In this document: positions 1-10,849 of the stretch, piece after piece
How the letters are laid out: the number at the start of each line of letters is the position of its first letter
How positions within the stretch are numbered: position 1 is the first letter of the stretch
Assembly: GCF_947623445.1 (NCBI RefSeq)
Contig: NC_135247.1
Span: 16,742,501-16,806,500, forward strand
Direction: 5' to 3'
Origin: Clavelina lepadiformis
Taxonomy: Eukaryota > Chordata > Ascidiacea > Aplousobranchia > Clavelinidae
Length of the DNA stretch: 64,000 nt
Made by a program: the position numbers and the translations under genes
The notes under the pieces: model-generated
The model's database searches: none
Told to the model about the DNA's origin: nothing
Seen by the model: only the letters and a program-made list of their open reading frames with translations

Positions 1-1159
1 CAAGGTACCTCCTCTAACCCACTAGGTTTTTTACTGGGAGGGCTTGAAAATGACAAATTAGACTCTACACAGGCGCATTGCACTTTGCAAAAAGTCCAAC
101 CATTTCTAGATATAAGTCTTTCACCCGTAGTTTAGTTACTTATCTAGCAAAAACACAAATAAACATTTAAAAAAATTAAAGTAGAAAACATAATTTGCTT
201 ATCAATTTGATATTCAGGTTTTCTTGATAGACCGTGTTGGTAGAAAACGATTCTTAGTTGGCGGTTACGCTGTTGCTGCTATCTTCAGCTGCCTGTTAAC
301 AATAAGCCTTTCTATTCCTGATTCCACATGGACATCTTATCTACGAATTATCGCTGTATGCGGATTTATTGCTGGATTTGCCATTGGACCAGGTTACGGG
401 ACCGTATAAATAAGGGTTGGTTTTAAAAACCACTTTATCAAATCAAATCACACAAATTTAATTATCCCTAGAATATGTGTAGGTAATATGCCCAAAATAA
501 AAACTTTTAACCAACAGTCTATTGTGTCCTTTAACATTAGGACCCGTACCTTGGATTTTGACGGTTGAGTTTTTCATGCAAAGAAGCCGACCTCTAGCTT
601 CGGCAGTTGCAATATGCCTCAACTGGATTTTTACATCGGTCATTTTCTGGGTCTTTCCTGTGATGCAGGTATATTGCAAGGCAATTATTAGGCTGTACTA
701 TAAGCGTTTATTCAACATTAAAAGCGAAATAGAGTTGCCTTTTCATATCCTTATAACAATAACAGCTGAATTTTTACTTAAACAACAGTTTACAAGTGTT
801 GTTGTTGTTGTTGTTGTTGTTGTGAACGTGACAGAGGTCCATGAACGGATACATGTATTTTTTCTGCCTGATTTGTACCTTGTCCGCCATATACTTCTAT
901 GAAGTTCTTAAGGAAACCAAAAACAAAACTTTCCAGGAAATTCATCAGATCTTTGAACAAGAGAACGTTGCACAAATAAACGAGCAAAAACCGGTGAGCA
1001 TATTTAGGTGTCTGTTGTCGCTAAACCTTTGCTATCAAGTGAGCTTTCATTTGAGCTTGGTTTCTACTTAAACAAAAACCTCTTTTGTAGCTTAACATTT
1101 CGACGTCAGTGAGCAACTTTTCAATCGAAAACTCTACAGTGATCATCAACCGTGGATAA
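1..1159 (+). CDS. SLC2A-type facilitative sugar transporter, 3' part (copy A)
   Basis: This is the C-terminal end of a major-facilitator sugar transporter (GLUT family), a plasma-membrane protein that moves hexoses by facilitated diffusion. Exons read as 218-392, 541-668, 835-993 and 1091-1159, with consistent phases (0, 1, 0, 0) and 176 residues up to the TAA at 1157-1159. Family marks seen are DRVGRK at the start of the first exon and GPGPVPW across the 392/541 junction, followed by the last helices (WIFTSVIFWVFP, then YMYFFCLICTLSAIYFYEVLKETK). Bases 1-4 before a GT could be the end of the preceding exon, but this cannot be proved. Exon sizes 175 and 128 nt match the neighbouring copy at 3566-7678, so the two are tandem duplicates. 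The N-terminal half lies outside the window. Substrate cannot be told from this part. Confidence 0.85.
798..821 (+). repeat. (GTT)8 microsatellite
   Basis: Eight GTT units sit inside an intron of sugar transporter copy A, ending 13 bases before the inferred acceptor AG at 833-834. The tract takes the place where a pyrimidine tract is normally found. Confidence 0.95.
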
Positions 1160-1245
1160 CGAAGAAATCAACAACATTTCAAACTATAATGCAACATAGA
1201 AAGGGGCACGTATTTCGGTCAATACCTGAGTAATTTCATTACTCA

Positions 1246-1251
1246 AATAAA
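1246..1251 (+). terminator. poly(A) signal of sugar transporter copy A
   Basis: AATAAA lies 87 bases after the stop codon of copy A and fits as its cleavage/polyadenylation signal. Confidence 0.6.
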
Positions 1252-3565
1252 TTCAAAATGGCTTGAATAATTACGTAACAAGAATTTGTCTACATATCTA
1301 TCTTGTTACTAACTCGTTATGCGTTGTTAATATGTTTCGATTTGGTAGCGTTTTTATTCTGGTATATATATATATATACTGTCAATATATTGATGACAGT
1401 TTTCGTGATCTTATTTTTATTCGGTTGATAGAATTGATTTGGGCGCCCAATATATGCTATACTGCGTTGTACGCTTTGAAATTGTTTTGAGCTAAAATGC
1501 CATGTTCTTAGAAAAGTTTTTGTCAAAAATGTATTTGTACAACTTCTCTTTATTTTTGGCTAACTTTAACTTTATTTATCTCTTGTTCAATTTTTTGCCA
1601 CTTTTTTCCGAACAAACTTGAAGGCAACCTAGCTCAACACAATTAGGCCAGTCGATCGATTTTGTTACAACACACAGCCTTCGGACCGTGTTAGGTTTAT
1701 ACTGGTTTGCTTTTTACTAAGTAAACCAATTGTCCTCTGTGCAGCGCACAGTATAATTTTCAATGTGAAATGACATTCCGAATGCATTGTTTTATGGCTT
1801 ACGGCCTTTTAAAAAAATACCGTGGTAGCAGTTTAAATTTTAAGGAAATTGTCGGTTCCTTTTTTTGTTTAAGGTAGCAATATATTATATAGCAAAGGTG
1901 GGCAAACTGCGGCTCGCCGACATGTTTTTTGTGGTTCTTCTAGTTGAATAGTAATATCCATTATTGTCCATTATCCATGTATTGTTTACCATAATTGTAT
2001 TGACACTACTGATTTTGCGGCTCGCTGGTGCTTGTAGTTTTCCGCAAGTGACTCTTTCATTGAACAAGTTTGCCCGCCCCTGCTATATGGCTTAAGAATG
2101 CGTCCTTAAAAGTATAAGCGACTCTTTAATTAAAGCTGTTGTGATAGGTACCGATAAGAAGTATATGATCGTCGCCAAATAATTTGGCCCCTGTAATTCA
2201 TTGGTCTTTCGTAATGTCACCTGAAAACATTTTACAAATCGTTTTTAGAAATCTCGTTTATGCAAAGCAAACTTTGTTTGAATGCTGTTACCTATATACG
2301 GTGTATATGTGTTGTCAAAACTCGTGTTTTTGCGTTAACACAACATCAACGACAATCTGAACGACTGTAAGATGAAGGTGTCTTCTTTTATCATTTCTGC
2401 TGAGTCAGCATCGTTCGTGATATTATTTTGATATTTGATGTTATGAATTTATTTTTGTCAAAATTGCTTTCGCAGAACTTACCCTTAATTGCTATTAGCG
2501 ATGCAATTTTTTTGCGCTAGTTCTATGGCAGGCTACGTTTGATCAAGTTTTTCGCTCGTTTGAGAACCTTAGCCGGCGTCGGTAAAACTTTTTCAACGAT
2601 AAAATGAGGGTCAATTCCAAAAATCAATTGACTTTAAATCAAAGAGTACTTGTCAGATATCAAATTAGTTTCCTGATAATGAAATCAAGTTTATAGTTTT
2701 CGTCAATGCTGTGACTACACGTGGGTGAGTTATAGCTGATATATTGATTACAAGTAGGCCTATGTAGTTAGCTACAGTTTTACTAACGAAGGGTTTTCCA
2801 TTCCAAAATACTGTCACTTAAAATTTTAAATGGCGCTTGTCCAACACTACCTGTCATCCATTTATATACTGCAGGTCTCAAGCCCAAGCTAAAACGTTTA
2901 AACGTGAAAAGCAGCAATATCTATAATGCGCAGGATAAACTGCAAGAAAGTTTTCGAAGGGGCCGGGTCTGTATATCGAAATGAGTGTGCATAGGTTGTA
3001 AAAAGCCGTAAAATACGAATTCGATACCAAGTTAAACTTTAACTTAACCACAATTTTGTAATAATATATACGGACCAGCACTGGTCATGGTCGTAAAATG
3101 CATTTGCTCTTTAAATACGCAAAAACATTTCACTCGCTCTTAGAAAGTTTTGTGTGGCTTGCGACTGCTTCAGGATAGCGAATGGTAAAATTAGTTCCTA
3201 CATAGCCTTCTGTACGTTGCACCGCTGAGATCCTCCAAGAATAGAAAGAAACAGTGAATGAACAGTTGATAATTAATAAAACGTTTCTTATACGTCGTGT
3301 TTTTTGTATATACTGTGTAAAGCAAAAACGTTTCATGGCTATTAGAGCTGTCGTTTTACAAACTCGAAGTCTGCATGGATTACTTATTTCTGTCCAACTG
3401 AACGCCGAGCTTCCACGGCACATGTCATATCTTTTATTATTGGACTGCAGATCATTTCGGAATTAAGATAATTAAAAGAATTAATTTTAGAAGTTATTAT
3501 ACAGAGAAAAAGTTTCCCATATATCTAAAACAATCCAAGAGAGAAAAAAACGGAAGTGAGAAGAA
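1252..3565. other. Intergenic region between the two sugar transporters
   Basis: No gene was recognised. It holds a (TA)8 run at 1363-1378, an hAT-like element at 1893-2082 and one TAGGCCTA palindrome at 2755-2762. The reading frames near 3130-3470 show no family similarity I can name. The promoter of copy B should lie near the right end. Confidence 0.6.
1893..2082. mobile_element. hAT-like MITE, 190 bp
   Basis: The left end CAAAGGTGGGCAAACTGC and the right end, read as reverse complement CAGGGGCGGGCAAACTTG, are imperfect terminal inverted repeats sharing GGGCAAACT. Flanks TTATATAG (1885-1892) and CTATATGG (2083-2090) look like an 8-bp target-site duplication with two changes. No coding potential is seen. 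Ends and duplication length suit a non-autonomous hAT element. Confidence 0.65.
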
Positions 3566-6500
3566 ATGGCTGAAACCAACGTAAGTTTGTTACCAATGTT
3601 TACTTTAAATATAAAGTTATCCGAAATGAGGTTTAGAACTTGCCCAGCTCTAAACCTTTGGGCCCTGGTTGTTTCGCAATTTTGCGTTGAGACTAATGTT
3701 TATTGATTTCGGAATTTTGCAATATAGGCTCGCCCAGCGGTAACAGCACAGTTGGTCTTAGCGGTATTTACGGCAGGACTAAGTTCTTTTCAATACGGGT
3801 TCAACATGGCTATCCTAGACGTGAAGGATGCTGCCCAGGTACCATTCGGTTCTTTACTGATAGTAAGGGTGCGTTTACAAGAAGTGTTTCCATTCGGTTT
3901 GTCGCGTCAATAACAACAAATGCTCTGAAAGCTATTCCAATTCTAACAAGACGTTTTCATTTCTGAAGCGCAAACACTTTAGGAAATATAAGTTACTGGC
4001 AAGAAAGTAGAACGAAAATATTGGACACAAAATCGGTCAATTTTTGCTGCAACATGCAAACGTACTCTTAACTGTAGTCCAAGACCGTGCCGTTGAAAAC
4101 ATACATAACCACTTCTAAGTGTTTTTTAGGTTATCCAGCTCTTTATTGGATTGAAGCAAAGAAAACGCATCCCAGTAACGTTAAATGTTGTAAGACCATC
4201 GGAGTCTTGCGAAGAGGTGTGCACGATATAGACCTATGATGTATTTATTGAGCGGCAGTAAGCTGTGGTTAATAATTACTAATTATTTTAACCATAACTT
4301 TGGTAACTAAACAGCATGGTATCTGTCGGTCAAACGACAATAATGTCGATGAGGGAGAGATCTGCTTAGACAGTAACATGCCCAACCAATGGTATTTTGC
4401 TTTGTGCGTATATACCATTGGAGGTTTTGTTGGATCAGCATTTAGTGCAAATCTTGTGCAACGTTTGGGAAGGTAAGGCCGTAACCTGTAGGTCAGACAA
4501 CCTTGACATATCGTCTCTAAGTTTGCTTCAGCAAGCCTAGAACTATAGGCTACGTTCGAAAAAAACTTTAAGTTGAAGCCAGTTTACAAGATAACACTAG
4601 CGGGACAAAACATTTGCAATTTTTAATTATTTTAGGTTTATGTAAGCTTTTTATGTACTGGGAAATCATAAACGTATACTGCGGTATTTGTTTGAAAATA
4701 GGAAAAAGGCTCTTTTGGCAACCAATCATTTTTCCATTTTCGCGGCAGTCCTAATGATAGCGAGCAAGAGTGTGCGTTCGATGGAGCTGATAATTTGCGC
4801 TCGAACACTGCAAGGATTGCACGCTGGTTTGACGTTGAGCATTACTCCGTTGTACGTTGGAGAAATTTCACACAAATCTGTACGTGGAGGAGTAATAACA
4901 GCTCATCAACTCTGCATCACAGTTGGTAAGAGGAAAAATGTTTTAGCAGAATCAGAACAGCTTTCGAAATGTTAAAGGTATGGTAACACTTCTTGCCTGT
5001 GAAATTGATAGAATATTCATGTTCGTTGCTGATATTTACAGGTCTTCTGACTGCCCAGGTACTCGGGCTATCAAATTTACTGGGCACACCTGACTCGTGG
5101 AATCTTCTTCTTGCTTTTCCAGCTGTCATGTCTATTTTGCAGCTTCTCATTCTTCCGTTTCTTCCTGACAGTCCAAGGTCGTTGCTCATCGATAAAAATA
5201 TTGAGAAAAAAGCAAAAGAAAGTAATTTTCATTCATTCAAACATTCATCTTTGCAACAAGTTCTGATGAGAAAATAACAAATTACCGATTGTATTTTCAT
5301 CCAAGAAGGAAACAAAGTTCAAAAATTGTTAACGCAAAATCTCTATTAATACTTATATTTATAAGGTTTAAGATTTTTTCTTGGCACCGAAAACGTAGAA
5401 GATGAAGTAAATGAAATAAAGGAAGAAGCCGAGAGTGAAAATAATGTCCCCGAAGCAACAATACAAGACTTAATGGAAAAAAAGGAACTTTGCAGAAAAC
5501 TTATTCCATTGGGATTTATGCAGGTCGTTCAACAGCTTTGCGGAATAAATGCTGTAAGTTCATTAACTTTTTCAAAAGGTCTTTTTCAAGTATTAACTGA
5601 ACCTGTGAAAGAGTGTTTTTGATATGGGGTTGGCTGCATTGCTCTTTGCGTCCCTATATATACCTTAACCTATGGATGCCCAAAGTTTTAAGTGTATTGG
5701 CCACATTACACTATTAGGCGTGTTGTACCTTGGCAAACAATTCTTCTCAAGTTTTTATCCTAAAATTTCTGATGAAAACCTTAAAGTATCAGCAGCTAAT
5801 GACTCATCAAATCTGCTATAACATATAGATAAGACTATATAACATCCCAGTTTTTGACAGTTCAAAATGGAGAAATCTGATTGAATAAATCGCCAAACAT
5901 TTCACACAATCAGATTCAAATACGTCAACTTTAATTGCGAGACCGGTCGCTGGCCACAAAAATTTCTCTTGTGGGTCACACTTTGGGCAGCCCTGCTACT
6001 CAACGCATAGTAAAAATTTTAACTATACACAATTTTAGCAATTTTTTTAATTTTATTTGATATAATTCCCAAAACTTTCAATACACTTCTAAGATGCTAA
6101 AAATATCAGCAAACTTTGAGTTTTGCAAAGCTATCTTTGTGTCTATTAGTAGCCTACACAACTTTGGTTACTTGTTGTATCATATAACAGAATTATTTAC
6201 AAAAAAAAGTAAGTTTATAAGTTTTGTGCTGACATCGTTTGCTTAAGAAACCCAAACTATTTACTAGATATTGTTCTACGTGAAGTGTATCGTGATTCCT
6301 GGCGGGGATCAGGGCGTGGCCCAAAAACACGAGCAGATCTTGGTTGCTGTTTTCAATGTTGTGATGACGATAGTTCCGGTATTTGATGGTTTAAGCTTTG
6401 CTTGGCATTTCTAATTGGAATTATCCATAGACTAAATTGTTTTGATACCAAAATTCTTAACTTGTTAAATTATAATGACCATTACAGAATCATATGCCAC

Positions 6501-7678
6501 AACGATTTTTACATACAGGTGATTTTAATTGACCGAGTTGGCAGAAAACAGTTTCTTGTTACCGGTTACGTCATAGCTGCCTTTTTTACATTGTTAATGG
6601 CGCTACTGTTTTATTTTCCTGACTCCATAGTGGTGGCCTATTTAAGGATAGGTTCCGTTCCGATTCATCGCTGGATTTGCCATTGGACCAGGCATGGAAT
6701 CGTACAATTACGGAGATAAAAATAAGATTGTACAACAGGAAAATTTATATCCTAGTCAATATCGTTTTATTTGTGAAGGACCCATCCCTTGGATTCTAAC
6801 CGTGGAATCGTTCATGCAAAAAAGCAGACCTGCTGCTTCCGCCTTTGCTCATTCTCTCAACTGGATTTTTACTTCAGCCATATTTTTTGTCTTCCCAGAT
6901 ATCCAAGTAGGCCTATGGCAAATCATATATAGTTTAGGCTGTTTAGGACTTGTTTGTTATATCAATCGCATGTATAGGTCTACTCAGGATGTGTAAAATA
7001 AACTTTAAAGTCAGTTTTATGCATTAGCCAACTCTCAAATCAAATATTTTGCAGAAAGGCATGAGATTTTACATGTTCGTGTTCTCCCTGACTTGTGCTG
7101 CATCGGCAATAATCCTCGCTCACTATTTTCAAGAAACGAATAACAAAACTTTCAAGGAAATTGACCAAATGATTAGCTCGGCCGACGCGACATCAGTACG
7201 GCTAAGTTATACCTACTTGAAGAACAGTAGGCCTACTTTTCTGTACATTTCTATTAAGCCAAAAAAGCATGAATGGCGACATAGTAGTCCTTATTGTGTT
7301 TAATTTGAACTTCCGCAATGTATGGAATGATATGAAACAAATATCCTTATGGTGACCGTACAGGAAAATACCAAAATATTAGTAAAAGCAAAAATCAACT
7401 TTTAATTATATGATTTGAAATATAGCGAACAACGGCTGAGTGCTCTATAGTCGTGGTTCGTTGATTACTAAGCCTATCTGTTTTTTTGGGAAAAATTTTG
7501 TTTGATTTTTAATTAAGTTTCTTGTAATGCAGCTACAACCAATAACTTTTTCCTAAAGAAATTATAATAAAATTTAATTTTTACGCAGGAGCCTTCTACA
7601 CCTACAATAAACAACCACAACAACTACATTTACATTCAAAACTCCATGGTGCACCATCTAAACACGGTGTTTGAATAG
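3566..7678 (+). CDS. SLC2A-type facilitative sugar transporter (copy B), with frameshift
   Basis: Inferred exons are 3566-3580, 3728-3838, 4130-4216, 4315-4472, 4702-4925, 5042-5221, 5366-5553, 6268-6378, 6520-6691, 6779-6906, 7055-7195 and 7589-7678, about 535 residues. GLUT signatures appear in order: a first helix ending in SSFQYGFNMAI, RLGRKKALL in loop 2-3, YVGEISHKSVRG in loop 4-5, LPDSPR (usual PESPR), QQLCGINA (usual QQLSGIN), DRVGRK, GPGPIPW, and a C-terminal tail. The start ATG gives M-A-E-T-N before a GT donor, giving a normal GLUT N-terminus. Oddities: within 6640-6670 the frame slips (2 nt shorter than copy A at the same place), and the following donor is GC instead of GT. Either this is a recent pseudogene, an allele, or a sequence error. 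All other exons are open, so function may have been kept until recently. Confidence 0.85.
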
Positions 7679-8751
7679 AAACACATAGCACGTTATTTTC
7701 GAAAGGATCATAAATTCATAATACAGATTATTTATCATTCTGAATGGTGAAAACGGAGTGCAAAGCAAAGAAAGTGATTTCGTTCAATCCATCACACGTG
7801 CTATATTCTTACATAATATTGCGTTTATTAACTAGCTAAACTTACATTTTTGTTGAACCTAGAGTAAAGTTTGCATCTGTAACCGATACAGACGTACACG
7901 TTCATATTATAACTAGAAATAATTCTCCTTGTATTTTTCATGGTATTGTGCTAATTGTCATAATTAGCCCTTTTTCGTACGGAATTCTCGTGCAGATCTG
8001 ATGATGTTATAATGTTATTTGTGTTCTATTTTGTGTGTTTATCAACAAGCGTTGTGCTATATTTTGGCCGTGTTTGGTATACACGACCCAATTTTGATTA
8101 CTTCCGAATTACGTCATTCGTACTACAGCGCTCAATGCGTTAGTTCTGATATTAGGGTCTGTAATTTGCAGTCTACCGAATGGACCTTTATTCTGTGCTC
8201 TGAAAACAGTATACAGTAACCGTTTCGTTGAGAACCCATAATAAATCATTATTCAAGACATTGACAGTTTGGTTCTGGTACTGTGATGCTTAACTGGCTA
8301 TCAGGGGTTAATGAATGCGCTATCAATGGAGTCAGTTTAGCGAACAATCGATCAAGCAAAATTAACAACGTTCACAACCCCTACAATACGTCTAGTTAGC
8401 AGAGAATTTCAAAGTATTTTACCAGCAAAATATTTATGAAAGTTTTTAAGCGGCAACTTCGGCAAAATAAAGCACACATCTATTCACCGTAAACATTAAT
8501 TTAAATAAGATGTAAAAAAACACACTACTGTCTTCTATTATTTGAGCTTTAGGCTACTTATTGCATTAGGTTTGTTACACAAGAACTCAATTAATATCAT
8601 TGCAAGCACTTCAGCCGTAGTCAAACGATTGCAGCTGCTTTATCAAAACGTGTGACCTTTACCCACTGGTGCGATAGAAAACAGTAATGGAAAATGACGG
8701 TATGGAAACACTGTTTACCGTTAATATCTGTTAGCAAAATAATCCAAGTTC
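7679..8751. other. 3' flank of sugar transporter copy B
   Basis: Apart from the candidate poly(A) signal, nothing recognisable is seen. The short open frame at 8019-8219 has no family features. Confidence 0.5.
8240..8245 (+). terminator. Candidate poly(A) signal for sugar transporter copy B
   Basis: AATAAA about 560 bases after the stop codon of copy B is the first good match downstream. The distance makes the assignment uncertain. Confidence 0.35.
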
Positions 8752-10497
8752 AAACGATTGGATGAAAACTGTTTTGGGTAAACAAAATATTTGATTTTAT
8801 AATATCATTCTGTCAAAACTTGAACATGAAATCAACGACAAAACGTATGAAGTCACTTTTCAAACTATCTTGGTGAAATACGATATTATGCTTCCTCTAA
8901 ACAGGGTCAATGAGATTGCTGCTGCAAACAGAGCGTTTGCATTGAACCCTTTTCACCAGATCGCGGAGACAGATGGACCGGACGAAAACATCCTGATCTC
9001 ACCATTGGTTATATCTATGGGCCTGTCAAAATTTTGCTAAGTTTCAGTACAAGGTTTCTCAGGCTCCGGTATATTATCTCCGATATTTCTGTTTTCATCC
9101 AACAACAGTCTACTTATTTGCAGTGTAATCAAGTCTATAAGGTACCTGTACCGAATAAGGCCCACCTAACACTTTTTTGAAAATAACTCAAGAACCACAA
9201 ATGAGAATAGACTGAAAAATCGTATTCTATTAGTGAGGGTATATGACTACAACATATTAAAACCACAATACCTGACTACCCCCCAAAAAATTTTTATAAA
9301 GAAATTAAAAATTCCAAAAAATGGGCCTTATTAGGAGCATAGGCTCCTAATAAGGCCCACCAATTTTGTGAGTATTTTGATTCAAAACATAGTAATAGAC
9401 AACATATAACATTATTAGAAATTTCACATTTTAAGTTGTACAAACATTTAAAAAGATTCCACTAGGCGCATCAAAGTAACTGCAACAATTTGCCAACTGA
9501 TGACTGGAACCACTCTTGAAGTCTGGACATAAATTAGCCAAGCATCTTGTATGGGCCTTATTAGGCGCATGTGGAATCCACGAAAAAAATGTCACATTTT
9601 TATCATCAGAAAAATTTTAGCAAAAAAAAGTGCATTATCCTTTTCAATACTAAGTTGGTTGTTACATGAAAACTTCAGCCGGCTGACAACAGTTCATTTA
9701 ACCGGCCAAATTCTCACTTACTTTTTTTCTAAATTAACAAAACCACCTTAACTGCAAATATCAAATTTTTGTTGTGCTCTAGCGAATCGGTTGATCACGT
9801 GACAAGGATGAAATCTGGTAAACCATCATGAATTTATATTAGTTTTTATGTAGGGACAAAATCTTTCATTTATTTGCACGGGTTTGCGAAATATGAGCAA
9901 TGGGCCTTATTCGGGACCGGGCCTTATTCGGTACAGGTACCTTAGTTATCAAGACGTCTGTAAGCAATAATTATCAATAAAACCATTGAAAGAAAAGTAT
10001 CAGAGTGCTACTGAGATCTGTCAGAGATCTTATCATAAGACGCATCCAGGTCTCGATTGGAAGTCGACGCTGACTTTTCAATATCATCGGAATTGATCTG
10101 CTATTTCTACATCAGTAGATGAACCTGGCTGTGAAAAGACAGTAACGACTGGAGCATTTGAGACTCATCAAATCGCCAGTTCATTTGCTTCCCCTGCTTA
10201 TAACCACTGTAATGGTTGGATTATCTGGACAATCGTTACCAGCAACCTTATTCCATTACAGTAATACGTTTTACTAAAAGGATATTTCCATGTTTTAAAT
10301 GATTTCATACATTTGCTGCTGTGTCTTAAAGAATAAAGACAGCATCTACTGTTGTTGCAATATTAATTGAGTTTTTATCAAATTTTCTCTGCATTGCATG
10401 TACATTGTGCAACTTTTGGTTCCTGGATAGATTCTGAGTCTCATTATTTCATAGTTTGTCAAGTATAGTTCCATACGTTATCAGTATTATTAGAATT
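8752..10497 (+). pseudogene. Decayed serpin gene copy interrupted by a transposon
   Basis: 8752-9029 is a near copy of 18190-18470, the second serpin's intron end plus first half of its exon 2. It keeps the acceptor and encodes [13 protein letters not shown] and [11 protein letters not shown], then loses similarity at 9030 and hits a stop. About 10030-10050 resembles the end of exon 7 (CATAAGACG then a GT). About 10113-10260 still reads as a weak reactive-loop exon (VDE, TGAFE, Asn-His near the end). 10265-10497 is a close copy of the serpin 2 3' flank at 21013-21243, including its AATAAA (10332-10337). The middle exons are gone and an 803-bp element sits at 9140-9942. It cannot encode a serpin. 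The order of pieces shows a former full-length tandem copy rather than a processed one. Confidence 0.75.
9140..9942. mobile_element. TA-flanked non-autonomous DNA transposon, 803 bp
   Basis: Perfect terminal inverted repeats (24 bp at 9140-9163 and 9919-9942, starting AGGTACCTGTACCG) are flanked on both sides by TA (9138-9139 and 9943-9944), as in Tc1/mariner-type insertion. The 13-mer GGGCCTTATTMGG occurs six times in the element, on both strands, starting at 9151(-), 9323, 9346(-), 9553, 9902 and 9919. 9323-9338 and 9343-9358 make a perfect 16-bp hairpin with a 4-base loop. No transposase frame is seen, so it would need a helper in trans. Confidence 0.85.
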
Positions 10498-10518
10498 TTA
10501 TAAAGTAATCGCCTAAGG

Positions 10519-10786
10519 CAGGGCTTCTCAAACTGTGGGTCGCGACCCCGTTTGAGGTCCTGAAACAAATTTAATTGTTTTTGTTAATTTTTTACACGCT
10601 TTACTGTTTCCATTTATTACTGCAGGTTATGATTACTGTACTTTGGTGGATTGTGTGCACTTGTATGATTTTGCAACAGACAAAATACTACTTGCGATTT
10701 GTAATTGGACGTTTATTGTTTTAACATTATTAACGTGTAGGTTACCCTTCAATGGGTCGCAGAACCAAAACGTTTAAGAGGCCCTG
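10519..10786. mobile_element. hAT-family MITE, 268 bp, with exact 8-bp TSD
   Basis: The left end CAGGGCTTCTCAAACTGTGG and the reverse-complemented right end CAGGGCCTCTTAAACG are inverted repeats of hAT type. The flanks are an exact duplication, GCCTAAGG, at 10511-10518 and 10787-10794. There is no coding capacity. The exact duplication suggests a fairly recent insertion just after the serpin pseudogene. Confidence 0.9.
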
Positions 10787-10849
10787 GCCTAAGGCATACT
10801 AAATTGACATGCAAAATTTCAGGGAGCCCCATGCGAGATTTTTCGAGTA

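Noticed and set aside
5671..5995. Possible inverted ends (TGCCCAAAGT-type) in an intron of sugar transporter copy B
   Set aside because: The inner words match, but the outer ends and flanks do not, and no target-site duplication is seen. It may be an old hAT fragment, but support is too weak.
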